Assembly: GCF_031127905.1 (NCBI RefSeq)
Contig: NZ_JARXIC010000012.1
Coordinates: forward strand, 1 to 64,000
Length of the DNA: 64,000 bases
Reading direction: 5' to 3'
Source of the DNA: Thalassobacterium sedimentorum
GTDB taxonomy: Bacteria; Verrucomicrobiota; Verrucomicrobiia; Opitutales; Coraliomargaritaceae
The translations under genes were made by a program, and so were the position numbers. The notes under the pieces were generated by a model. It saw only the letters and a list, made by a program, of their open reading frames with translations. It did not search any database and was not told where the DNA came from. Of this stretch, positions 9,651-17,879 are shown piece by piece. Numbering within the stretch: position 1 is the stretch's first letter; each line of letters starts with the position of its first letter.

Positions 9651-10139
9651 ATTCAAAGTGTATTCAACGATACTGCTTCAAATGTCCCATTCACTCTTTG
9701 GGGAGATCGGGATCTCAATTTCTATCAGAACATTATGGCGAATAAACAAATTGATCTTCCAGAGAGCCCATCGATCTTGTTGCAGTCCGGTTGCAACGAA
9801 GATCTTGCGTCGGCATTTGTCGCGGCAGTGGAGAAGGGCTCCGAAATCGCGGGGAGAGCTTACATTTTGTCAAGTAAGCGGGCGGTAACTTTTGGTCAAT
9901 TTTTTGAATTTGTTAAGGAGCACTTGGGCAGCAGTTCAGAGGCCCGCTACCTTCCACGGGGTGAATTTGTCAAGCGCCTGGCAGATGAGAGTGCCGTCTA
10001 CTGGCTCGATTTCTTATTGGCTCCGACCATCTTCGATATTTCGTCTGCAGAAAATGATTTGGGATATAGCCCTGAATACACGATTTTGCAAGGGCTGCAT
10101 GAAGCCCTGCTGTGGTGTCAAGAGGAGGGCTTGCTTTAG
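9651..10139 (+). pseudogene. C-terminal fragment of an NAD-dependent epimerase/dehydratase
   Basis: The open frame from 9651 reads SVFNDTASNVPFTLWGDRDL and later LASAFVAAVEKGSEIAGRAY, VTFGQFFEFVKEHLG and DLGYSPEYTILQGLHEALLW. This is the substrate-binding half of a short-chain NAD(P)-dependent sugar epimerase. The N-terminal Rossmann part (GxxGxxG and YxxxK) is absent, and the fragment begins two bases after the stop of the GH42-like gene. An internal ATG at 9735 could start a 134-residue product, but it would lack cofactor and catalytic residues. Interpreted as the relic of a 5' deletion. Confidence 0.7.
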
Positions 10140-10207
10140 CTTGTGATTTTATTGGCTGGTTCCTGCCTGAATCAAGGGACGAAATTGTGTTTAAGAGCAC
10201 ATTTATT

Positions 10208-11515
10208 ATGATACAGAATACCTTTAGTCCACGCTCAAGTGAAAATACATCTGAGTTATCCGTTCAATTTCCCTTAATGGGACCTTCTAAACTTAGCGAA
10301 TTGATCGATCGGCAAATGATTCTCCGCTCGCTGGAGGGGATGGCTTGTTGGTTCGAGGCAGCCACTCGTTCCGCAGAGGGAATGGGGAAGTGCCATCGCA
10401 TGGCGATCTATGATCGTTCTGGATCGGTGACGTGGATGTATCCAAATAGTAATAGTGCCGAGACTATTTCAGTGTGGCTGGATCTGGCAGATATTTTGGA
10501 ACGTCCTGATTTGAAGCAGCATGCAGTTGATTATGCGAATACTCTAGTGAGTGATTCGGAAAAGGGCATTTATTCAGGACCTGCTAAAGACGCTCGAGGT
10601 CTCATGTGGTACTGGACGGACGCGGGCGTCTACAGCTCGCTCTATGCGATGCGTGTACCGGCCCATTTTATGCGCTTATTCCAGGTGACAGGTGACGATC
10701 GTCTTTTAGCTGCCAGTGAAATGATCGGGCAAACTATGGTGAAGTATCAGTTGCCGAGTGGGATCGTTGCTTCTGGCTGGTCGCCGGAAAATGGCTGGCG
10801 CGAATCTGGTTCTCGCGTGGGCAGTCGTTTTATTTATGTGATCTCGACCTATGCTTGTTTGTATAAACAGACGAATGATGCTGCCTACCGTGATGCCTAC
10901 GAACGAGCCGTGGAAGCGCTAATGGTTATGCAGTGTGAGGATGGGTCTTTCTATCAGCATTATGATCCAAATACATTAAAGGTCTCTGATACAGATAGTT
11001 CCACCAAGTGCATGTTCTTCGCCTACATTTTTAATGCACTTGCTGAGGCGTATGAAGTGTTCGAGGATGCCCGCTTGTTGGATTGTGCAAAGCGCTTGGG
11101 AGATTTTATCGTTAACTTGTACTACTGCCGGGGAGCTCTGCCTTACTGCATTGGTCACGAAATATTACCGTCCGATCGTCCTGAAGCTAATATGTCAATG
11201 TATGAATGTGCCAATGGTTTACTCTGGTTGCATAGCCTTGTGCCGGATGAGCGGTTTAAGGATGTAGGTTTACGCTTGTGGATCACAGGTTGGTACAATC
11301 AAGCAGAAGTCGTGGGAAATGAGGATTTGAATGGTGCGATTCTGATTGGGGCGGATCCCGCGGTTGTGCAAGGAGACCCCAATATTCCTTCAAACCGTAA
11401 GCACTTGGCATTTGATCCTAATCGCGCAGCGAAATGTGTGCTGTGGGGGATGGTCAATCATGCCTTTGCCAGTAAGAAGCTGTTGCAGTCCAGTCACATC
11501 TTAGATGTGAAATAA
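10208..11515 (+). CDS. Six-hairpin (alpha/alpha)-barrel glycosidase-like protein
   Basis: A 435-residue protein read from the ATG at 10208. The frame opens further upstream at 10112, but that part overlaps the epimerase relic. The sequence is helical with repeated aromatic patches and small-residue loops characteristic of six-hairpin glycosidases and unsaturated glucuronyl hydrolases: MLMWY-type repeats, WSPENGWRESGSR, and ALMVMQCEDGSFYQHYDP near the middle. No signal peptide, so probably cytosolic, acting on imported oligosaccharides. The exact family (GH88, GH105, GH127 or other) cannot be decided by eye. It stands with transport and regulatory genes of a sugar cluster. Confidence 0.55.
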   Translation: MIQNTFSPRSSENTSELSVQFPLMGPSKLSELIDRQMILRSLEGMACWFEAATRSAEGMGKCHRMAIYDRSGSVTWMYPNSNSAETISVWLDLADILERPDLKQHAVDYANTLVSDSEKGIYSGPAKDARGLMWYWTDAGVYSSLYAMRVPAHFMRLFQVTGDDRLLAASEMIGQTMVKYQLPSGIVASGWSPENGWRESGSRVGSRFIYVISTYACLYKQTNDAAYRDAYERAVEALMVMQCEDGSFYQHYDPNTLKVSDTDSSTKCMFFAYIFNALAEAYEVFEDARLLDCAKRLGDFIVNLYYCRGALPYCIGHEILPSDRPEANMSMYECANGLLWLHSLVPDERFKDVGLRLWITGWYNQAEVVGNEDLNGAILIGADPAVVQGDPNIPSNRKHLAFDPNRAAKCVLWGMVNHAFASKKLLQSSHILDVK

Positions 11516-11587
11516 ACCCTTAGCTCAAGAGCGATTCCGGATCAGCAGATAGTATCTGCGTGCATTACAGGCGGCTGGCTTAAGCAG

Positions 11588-12310
11588 TTAGATTGAGCGA
11601 CTGCTCATTGAGAATTCATGACGAATATCAATGAGTTCGGGATGATAATGTGTGATAAAGGCACCTGCGATTCGTTTGTTCTCTAATAGGAAAATCTCTT
11701 GAGTGACTAGTATCGGCGAACCAATGGAAAGCCCTAATAATTCTACGTCATCAGGTCCCGCTGGTTTAGCGTGGATGGTTTGTTCGCAATGACTCATTTC
11801 TAATCCAAGAGTTTTAGTCCATTCTTCGATGAAATTAACCTTCGAGAGTTGGCGAGTCGTGAGACCTAGTGTGAAGGGTTCGGGAATTAATGCAATATCC
11901 CAAGCCGCCCCACGCTTATTCAGTAAGTCCTGACGCCTGGCATGGAGAATTGGTGTGTCAATGGACGATTTAAGTAGCTTTGCTTGGTTCTTGTCTGCTT
12001 TCAGGTAGGCGTGATCAATTAATTTTCGTTTTAATTCAGGAGCATGCTCTTGTACTGATCGCGTATAATCGACACTTAGTGGTATGCGTTGTTGTGGAGC
12101 GTCACTTACGTAGGTTCCACTGCCTTGAATGCGTGTGAGTAGCTGCTCTTTCTCTAAAATCGCTAAGGCTTGTCGAACGGTTACTCTGGACGCACTGAAT
12201 TGTTCGCAGAGCATGCGTTCTGCTGGTAAGCGTGTGCCTGCAGCGAGTTGGCCGTTGAGAATTTGTTTTCGCAACGTTTTAGCCAAGTCACTGTATAATG
12301 GAATGTTCAT
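11588..12310 (-). CDS. GntR-family regulator (HutC/UTRA type)
   Basis: A 240-residue repressor. The N-terminal winged helix (about 1-70) has PLYSDLAKTLRKQILNGQL, GTRLPAERMLCEQFSASRVT and LTRIQGSGTYV, the classic GntR signature. The C-terminal UTRA domain (about 85-230) includes LHARRQDLLN and AGAFITHYHPE. The family is controlled by sugars or amino acids. It is encoded just upstream, on the same strand, of the sodium/solute symporter that ends at 12377's opposite side, and is a plausible ligand for the nested inverted repeat at 14492-14549. Confidence 0.9.
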   Translation of the reverse strand: MNIPLYSDLAKTLRKQILNGQLAAGTRLPAERMLCEQFSASRVTVRQALAILEKEQLLTRIQGSGTYVSDAPQQRIPLSVDYTRSVQEHAPELKRKLIDHAYLKADKNQAKLLKSSIDTPILHARRQDLLNKRGAAWDIALIPEPFTLGLTTRQLSKVNFIEEWTKTLGLEMSHCEQTIHAKPAGPDDVELLGLSIGSPILVTQEIFLLENKRIAGAFITHYHPELIDIRHEFSMSSRSI

Positions 12311-12376
12311 AGTGCAATCAATGGCGTGGGCTGGGAATTACAGCAACGAATTTTTAGCTCCATAAGTCCTACAGCT

Positions 12377-14428
12377 TCACTTCAAATCAGATGCTTTTAG
12401 CTGGACATGCTCCTCTTCAGAGACACTTCCGTCGTCGTCAATGTTGCGATCTTGAACACTGAGTTTACGTATTAGATCTATTAAGTCACGGAAACCGCCC
12501 CACAAGAACCACACTACAGTTATGATACTCGCAAATATAGTCATTGAAACGATCAAGCCCCACCATTTTTCCCACGCACTATCAGGGATCGGGTAGAATA
12601 GGTTGATTGAGGTGCCGACTATGAAACTCACGACAAAGAACATCACCCATGCTATTTTTAGAAAATAGATGATGCGGTCGCCTCGAGTAAAATCATCATT
12701 AATGCCGAGTCTATGGAGGATGATATGTGTTGTGCTGTTACTCTTTGTTGCCGCTAATTCTTTTGCACTCGCTTCAAACTTGGGCTCAACACTGTATTTT
12801 CCACGATGTAGAAGCTTATCCATATTGGCTGGTGGTGTTTTGGATATTAATGAGAAGAATACGTAAGCCAGTATGGCTACAGATGCAGAAATAAATGACA
12901 TTTGCATTCCGTTCAGTGGAAATTTATCAGGCAATGATTGTAGCCAACTCCACTCAGCGTACGTAATTTTCCAATCAGGTAGGAACTTGGTCCAGATGAT
13001 ATTTCGTAGAACTATTCCACTGACTGCGAGAAGTGAGCCAGAAATCATAGCGGCCCAAGCTCCGCCTACGGTTCCTCTTTTCCAATACAGGCCGCCTATA
13101 ATCACAGATCCAGCACCGCCGAGGTAAATGGCACCAGTGATTTGAAAATACATATATATGTATTCATTTAATGGAAAGAATAGACTCCATGTGAAGCCAA
13201 AGAGTGCGACGCCCATAATAGAGAATCGGAGTAGCCACATGTGAGTTTTTTGAGTTAATTTTCTTTTGCGTAGCGGGATGATCACGTCTTGAATGAAAAT
13301 GCTTCCCCAAGAGTGGAGGTAAGTATTATCGGTAGATACCGCAGCCATGATGATTACTGCGGTGAAGAGTCCAATGACGCCGACAGGAAGGATTTCGCCT
13401 AATGCCATCGGCACTCGCATTTGCTTCTGTATTTGAACGTCTTCAATCATGCCCAAATTTTGAGTGACCAAGGCTGCCTCGTTTGAAAACTGGTCTAAGT
13501 GCAGGTAGGCGAAGATAAAGATGGGAATTAGTAGGATGACTAAAGTTGTTACCATGCCGCGAAATTCACCCAGAATGTTGGCCATTTTTGCTTCGTGCGG
13601 ATTTCGAGCTGCCGCATTATAAGCTTGAGAGCCTTGCCAGGCACGAGTCCCATATATCTGAAGAATTCCCATCATCACGAAGAACCACATGTTAAAGTCG
13701 CCGACTTTATCTTGTTTGAAGGGATTGATACGTGACTCTCCCGGAGGGGAGTGACGTAGCCCCTCCATTACATCGGCCCAAGACATGTGATAAAATAGAA
13801 TTCCTAGAATGACTAGTAAGGCGATATTAACGAATTGTCCTTGTAGCATATCGGTGACCATTATGGAAATTTGACCTCCAATACTAACCATCAGTAGCGC
13901 TATACTCATCAGGATTAACATGACTAATGCGAGGGTCGGGAAAGTGTGACCGAGAAATTCAAATTGTATGGGTAGTCCTGTAAAATAGATCAAAAAACGT
14001 GCGCTGACTGCAGGGAAGATGCCGTAGTTCAATATGCCGGAGGTCCATGCTAGAATCCCGGAGAATATGCGGAAATTGTGGCTGTAGCGCATTTCAAAAA
14101 ACTGAGCCATGGTTAAGGCTCGAGTTTCTCTGTAACGATAGACGACAAAACCAGTTAGAGCCAAAATTAGCCCAATCGGCGCCACCATTTTTGCCCACCA
14201 GTAGGCTGAGAATCCTGTTTGATAATATTTCTCAAAGTTCGCAGCAATTGAGATGGCGCCGAGTCCTGTCATACCTTGGCCGACGGCGAGTAGATACCTC
14301 CCTCCCATGCGATTCGCTGCTAGGAAGTCGGCCACACTTTTGTTTAAGGTCCGTGCTAGTAGGCAAATGCCAACCATGAGCAAGAGCATTGCGATGGGAA
14401 TGAGCCAGTCGATGAAATGCATGTTCAT
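12377..14428 (-). CDS. Sodium/solute symporter (SSS family)
   Basis: A 683-residue multi-pass membrane protein. The start at 14428 was chosen because AAAGGAGAGAG lies just upstream and MNMHFIDWLIPIAMLLLM gives a proper first membrane helix; the open frame runs 38 codons further back without support. The SSS core is recognisable: DFLAANRMGGRYLLAVGQGM, then ISIAANFEKYYQTGFSAYWW, and about 13 or more hydrophobic segments. The last 150 residues carry a cytosolic loop with LHRGKYSVEPKFE. It probably takes up a sugar or sugar acid with sodium. It resembles the symporter at 45628, so the two are paralogues. Confidence 0.88.
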   Translation of the reverse strand: MNMHFIDWLIPIAMLLLMVGICLLARTLNKSVADFLAANRMGGRYLLAVGQGMTGLGAISIAANFEKYYQTGFSAYWWAKMVAPIGLILALTGFVVYRYRETRALTMAQFFEMRYSHNFRIFSGILAWTSGILNYGIFPAVSARFLIYFTGLPIQFEFLGHTFPTLALVMLILMSIALLMVSIGGQISIMVTDMLQGQFVNIALLVILGILFYHMSWADVMEGLRHSPPGESRINPFKQDKVGDFNMWFFVMMGILQIYGTRAWQGSQAYNAAARNPHEAKMANILGEFRGMVTTLVILLIPIFIFAYLHLDQFSNEAALVTQNLGMIEDVQIQKQMRVPMALGEILPVGVIGLFTAVIIMAAVSTDNTYLHSWGSIFIQDVIIPLRKRKLTQKTHMWLLRFSIMGVALFGFTWSLFFPLNEYIYMYFQITGAIYLGGAGSVIIGGLYWKRGTVGGAWAAMISGSLLAVSGIVLRNIIWTKFLPDWKITYAEWSWLQSLPDKFPLNGMQMSFISASVAILAYVFFSLISKTPPANMDKLLHRGKYSVEPKFEASAKELAATKSNSTTHIILHRLGINDDFTRGDRIIYFLKIAWVMFFVVSFIVGTSINLFYPIPDSAWEKWWGLIVSMTIFASIITVVWFLWGGFRDLIDLIRKLSVQDRNIDDDGSVSEEEHVQLKASDLK

Positions 14429-14491
14429 TTTTTTATGTTCTCTCTCCTTTGAAGTGTATCCATTGTCCGCGCCTGATTGGGGTTGGTTTAC

Positions 14492-14549
14492 ATGAAGCTT
14501 GCGATGGATCGAAATGGTTGTAACCATTCTGACCCATCGCAAGCTTCAT
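14492..14549. promoter_or_regulatory. Nested inverted repeat, probable operator or cruciform
   Basis: Outer arms of 16 bp are perfect: ATGAAGCTTGCGATGG (14492-14507) and its complement (14534-14549). Inside lies a second palindrome, AATGGTT-GT-AACCATT (14513-14528). The whole sits in the divergent spacer between the symporter and the oxidoreductase at 14678. The inner palindrome has the size of a GntR- or LacI-type operator; the outer arms could form a long stem. Confidence 0.6.
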
Positions 14550-14677
14550 TTTACATAATTGAATATGTGTTTTATGAGAATCCCATTGGGAACTGTTCGG
14601 GGGTAATTGCTTGTGGAGTGGATCGTTTTGTCCTTGTGGTTTTATTATCGCTCTGGTTTGAGTCGTAGTTTTACGAT

Positions 14678-15886
14678 ATGATACATCAACCTTGTCAGAT
14701 ACTACTCATTGGCGTAGGGGGCTATGCTCACTTCTATATTGAAGCCTTGCGAAAATTTGAACAGTTAGGGATTTGTCAGCTTGCTGCCATTATTGATCCC
14801 TGCCCAGAAAAGGCAGTTGATTGGCCTTATTTGAAAGAGCGTGGTTTGCCTCAGTACGCGTCTGTGGAAGCGTTTGTGGATGACCCGGTTGCTGTGGATC
14901 TTGCTGTCATCGCTTCTCCTATTTCATTTCACGCACAGCAGGCCTGCGCCTTATTAAAGGCGGGGATTAATGTTTTGTGCGAGAAGCCAATCGCGGCAAC
15001 TCTTGAAGAAGTCGCAGACATGAAAGCCGCTCGTGATGAATCAGGGAAATTTCTTGAAATAGCTTATCAATGGACGTTTAGCTCGGCAATGCAGCAGTTG
15101 AAAGCGGATGTATTGAAGGGGGCTTTGGGTAAACCTGAAAAGTTATTGACCCGAGTCGCCTGGCCTAGATCTAGCGCCTACTATAATCGAAATAACTGGG
15201 CAGGCAAAATTCATAATGCGCAAGGGCGGCCTGTTTATGATAGTCCGGTGAATAATGCGACGGCACACTATTTGCATAACATGCTCTTTGTTTTGGGAAA
15301 AGAGCAGCATCTTTCAGCTAGTCCCACGGCAGTGACTGCGGAGTGCTACCGAGCCAATGCGATTGAGAATTACGATACTGCCTGTTGTAAAATCGAAACG
15401 CTCGAAAATGCCGATATTTATTTCTATACCACTCATGCTACGGAAACTGCAGAAGGCCCTATTTTTCGCTACATTTTTGAAGCGGCAGAGGTTCATTTTA
15501 CGCATGGCAGCGACATTGTTGCACATTTTAAAAATGGCACTCAAAAGACGTATGGGAACCCTGATGTTGATCGAATGCTTAAGCTACAAATTTGTGCAGA
15601 GCGTTGCTCTAACGCTCTCCCACAGAATGATATCTGTGGTGTGGAGGCTGCGAGTGCTCACACACTTTGTGTCGATGCGCTGCAGCGCGTGCCTGTGCAA
15701 ACTATCGACAGCACCTATTTACACTCTAAATCGCTTGGGGAAGGTGAGACTCTTATTTATGTAGATCAAATGGAATCTATCATACGTGAAGCATATGAAC
15801 ATGGGCAGCTTTTCAATGAGCAAAATCTAGCTTGGGCGGGAGTGGCTACGCGGGTGAGTCTTTTAGACTCTCTTTCTAATCGGTAG
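14678..15886 (+). CDS. Gfo/Idh/MocA-family oxidoreductase
   Basis: A 402-residue NAD(P)-dependent dehydrogenase-like protein. The N-terminal Rossmann fold starts QILLIGVGGYAHFY (about 5-18). DLAVIASPISFHAQQA and NVLCEKPIAAT (about 100-110) hold the family's EKP lysine. The C-terminal half-barrel begins after YQWTFSSAMQQL. Members oxidise or reduce sugars and inositols. It is divergent from the symporter and separated from it by the nested inverted repeat, suggesting joint control and a role on the imported compound. Substrate unknown. Followed by repeat copy B and a terminator. Confidence 0.88.
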   Translation: MIHQPCQILLIGVGGYAHFYIEALRKFEQLGICQLAAIIDPCPEKAVDWPYLKERGLPQYASVEAFVDDPVAVDLAVIASPISFHAQQACALLKAGINVLCEKPIAATLEEVADMKAARDESGKFLEIAYQWTFSSAMQQLKADVLKGALGKPEKLLTRVAWPRSSAYYNRNNWAGKIHNAQGRPVYDSPVNNATAHYLHNMLFVLGKEQHLSASPTAVTAECYRANAIENYDTACCKIETLENADIYFYTTHATETAEGPIFRYIFEAAEVHFTHGSDIVAHFKNGTQKTYGNPDVDRMLKLQICAERCSNALPQNDICGVEAASAHTLCVDALQRVPVQTIDSTYLHSKSLGEGETLIYVDQMESIIREAYEHGQLFNEQNLAWAGVATRVSLLDSLSNR

Positions 15887-15936
15887 GTAGTGGATACTAA
15901 TCCTCAGAGTGTATGATTGTTTCAGTCGTGCGTACG

Positions 15937-16050
15937 GTAGCTTCGAAACTAAGCTACGGGGTGGATTGCCATTGCTCTAGTTCCGAGAGCCGAAGCCACG
16001 AGAAGTATCTCTATTCGGTTTAAAATTTTGCGAATTGGTATGAGGTATGA
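15937..16050 (+). repeat. Dispersed intergenic repeat, copy B
   Basis: Aligns with copy A over its whole length: GTAGCTTCGAAACT with a following AAGCTAC arm, CGGGGTGGATTGCCATTGCTC, AGTTCCGAGAGCCGAAG, then TATCTCTATT and AATTTTGCGAATT-GTAT. In this copy the first hairpin is GTAGCTT/AAGCTAC (7-bp arms), so base-pairing is kept although the sequence differs from copy A. Lies downstream of the oxidoreductase gene in a convergent spacer. Confidence 0.7.
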
Positions 16051-16096
16051 GTTGATTTTTATTAGAGCTTTTTGGAGCATTCAACATGAACCCAAA

Positions 16097-16124
16097 AAAG
16101 CACAGGCTGTTGTGCCTGTGCTTT
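16097..16124. terminator. Bidirectional rho-independent terminator
   Basis: Perfect 11-bp stem AAAGCACAGGC / GCCTGTGCTTT with a 6-nt loop, flanked by an A-run on the left and TTTAAAA on the right. It lies between the convergent genes ending at 15886 (+) and 16154 (-), so it can serve both. Confidence 0.85.
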
Positions 16125-16153
16125 AAAAGTTGTTTGACTCCAGGCTTTGGGTC

Positions 16154-16840
16154 TTAACGGGCTACTTGCTCATACATGGCCACGCGTTGTTGCCATTGGG
16201 TGGCGAGAGGGCTGGATTGTATTTGAGCGACGTAGCGATCGTAGTCTTCGCTACGACCGGCTGCATCGGCCTCGATGGCTAGGTGGTAAGCGGCTTCTGC
16301 ACGTGCGACTTCGGCTAGGCTAGTGTCTTCAGCGATGGCGGTGAGCTGTGCGAGTGCCTGGCTTTGATTGTCGTTATAAAAATTTGCAAAGGCTTGGCCT
16401 AGGCGAGCGCGTCCAGCTAGAATGTTATCTGCCAATGCTTGACTAGCGATACTATAGAAATTGAGTGCTTTTTCGAATTCTTGAGCTGCGTAAGCTTGAT
16501 CGGCAACTGTGAGTGCGGCGAGGCCTCCGAGATCTTTATTGGGGTTGGCTTGTGCAAATTCAGCCAAGGTCTCGTTGTTGATTGCTTCTGAGTAAGACTC
16601 TTGGAGTTTGGCTTTTGCATGGTTTGTGTAGATGCGCATGCCGTTGAAAGCGACAATCAGAAGTGCAAGTGCGAAAACGCAGCCAGATATGAAGCCTTTA
16701 TTTTCCATCCAGTATATACTGACGCGATCTTCGAAGGAGATTTCTTCGGAATCTTCGACGTCGATAAGGTTGCGTTCGTCGATGACGGCATCGTCGGGCA
16801 GAGTAGGATTATGGCGTTTATTTTTGCTCGGGCGGTTCAT
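16154..16840 (-). CDS. Membrane-anchored TPR-like protein
   Basis: A 228-residue protein with an acidic cytosolic N-terminus (DDAVIDERNLIDVEDSEE), one transmembrane helix at about 51-69 (SGCVFALALLIVAFNGM) and an Ala-rich helical C-terminal domain with TPR-type spacing (ADQAYAAQEFEKALNFYSIA, AEAAYHLAIEADAAGR). The layout resembles YfgM-like periplasmic TPR proteins that work with the Sec translocon and chaperones; that comparison is inference. It is 59 bp downstream of the start-proximal side of purU's stop, on the opposite side of the convergent terminator. Confidence 0.6.
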   Translation of the reverse strand: MNRPSKNKRHNPTLPDDAVIDERNLIDVEDSEEISFEDRVSIYWMENKGFISGCVFALALLIVAFNGMRIYTNHAKAKLQESYSEAINNETLAEFAQANPNKDLGGLAALTVADQAYAAQEFEKALNFYSIASQALADNILAGRARLGQAFANFYNDNQSQALAQLTAIAEDTSLAEVARAEAAYHLAIEADAAGRSEDYDRYVAQIQSSPLATQWQQRVAMYEQVAR

Positions 16841-16898
16841 TTTAAGAATTGAGAGTTAAGAAATTGAGTGCGTTAAACTTATTTATCAGTTAGGTTGT

Positions 16899-17750
16899 CT
16901 AATCAAAGACTACGGTCTTGTTGTTGTAAACTAGAATGCGATTGTCGAGATGGAGGCGGATGGCTTGGGCGAAGACGGATTTTTCTAGGTCGCGGCCTTT
17001 GCGAATGAGGTCAGGTATGGCGTTACGGTGGTTGATACGGGTAACGTCTTGGTGGATGATTGGGCCTTCGTCCAGGTCGGCGGTTGCGTAGTGGGCAGTC
17101 GCACCGATCAGTTTAACGCCCCGCATGTGCGCTTGGTGATAAGGTTTGCCGCCTGCAAACGCCGGGAGAAAGGAGTGGTGGATGTTGATGACCGGGCAGC
17201 CTGCTTTTTCTAAAAAGCTCTGGGAGAGCACTTGCATATAGCGCGCCATTACGATCAGGGCTGCGCCAGACTCATGCACAATGCGTATTTGTTCCGCTTC
17301 GGCCTCAGCCTTGGTGGCTTTGGTGACCGGCACATGATGAAAAGGGATTCCGTAGCGGGCCGCATCTTCAGCCAAGTCTTTATGATTCGACACGACGCAG
17401 GCAAGCTCGCCCGCCATCTCGCCGGATCGGAAGCGTAAAATCGTGTCGTGAAAGCAGTGATCGATCTTGGATACAAACAGCGCTACTTTCGGGCGGTGTG
17501 TGGATTGCGCGACCTGTGCCGTCATGCCGAGTTCTTGCGAGGCAAATTTCTCGAAGGCAGCAGCCTCTTCGTCGATTTGACCTGAAGGAATCCATTCGAC
17601 GCGTTGAAAGAAGATGCCTGCTTCGGGGTCTTCATGTTGGTCTGCGTGTACGATGTTACTGCCGCGCAAAAAGATCCAACTCGAAACACGCGACACCAAG
17701 CCCGGTTGGTCCGGGCCGTGGAGGAGTGCAATGATGGTGGGCGATTTCAT
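16899..17750 (-). CDS. purU: Formyltetrahydrofolate deformylase
   Basis: A 283-residue enzyme that hydrolyses 10-formyl-THF to formate and THF, balancing one-carbon units and supplying formate for purine synthesis. The ACT domain (about 1-80) starts IIALLHGPDQPGLVSRVSSW. The formyltransferase domain (about 90-283) has the catalytic Asn-His-Asp set in INIHHSFLPAF (Asn/His) and HYATADLDEGPIIHQD (Asp). Length equals the family norm (about 280). It is complete and shows nothing unusual. Confidence 0.95.
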   Translation of the reverse strand: MKSPTIIALLHGPDQPGLVSRVSSWIFLRGSNIVHADQHEDPEAGIFFQRVEWIPSGQIDEEAAAFEKFASQELGMTAQVAQSTHRPKVALFVSKIDHCFHDTILRFRSGEMAGELACVVSNHKDLAEDAARYGIPFHHVPVTKATKAEAEAEQIRIVHESGAALIVMARYMQVLSQSFLEKAGCPVINIHHSFLPAFAGGKPYHQAHMRGVKLIGATAHYATADLDEGPIIHQDVTRINHRNAIPDLIRKGRDLEKSVFAQAIRLHLDNRILVYNNKTVVFD

Positions 17751-17879
17751 GAAAGCTGTGCATCACACTCATTTATTTCACGGAATCAAGGGTATAAAAG
17801 TATGTTCTAGCGACTGGTGGGGCGATCGGGATCCGGTCAAGCAGTCCTCAACTGTATGGTGTTGGGGGAGAGTTTACGA

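Noticed and set aside
14429-14542. 38-codon N-terminal extension of the first symporter
   Set aside because: It runs across the nested inverted repeat; the Shine-Dalgarno sequence and first membrane helix support 14428.
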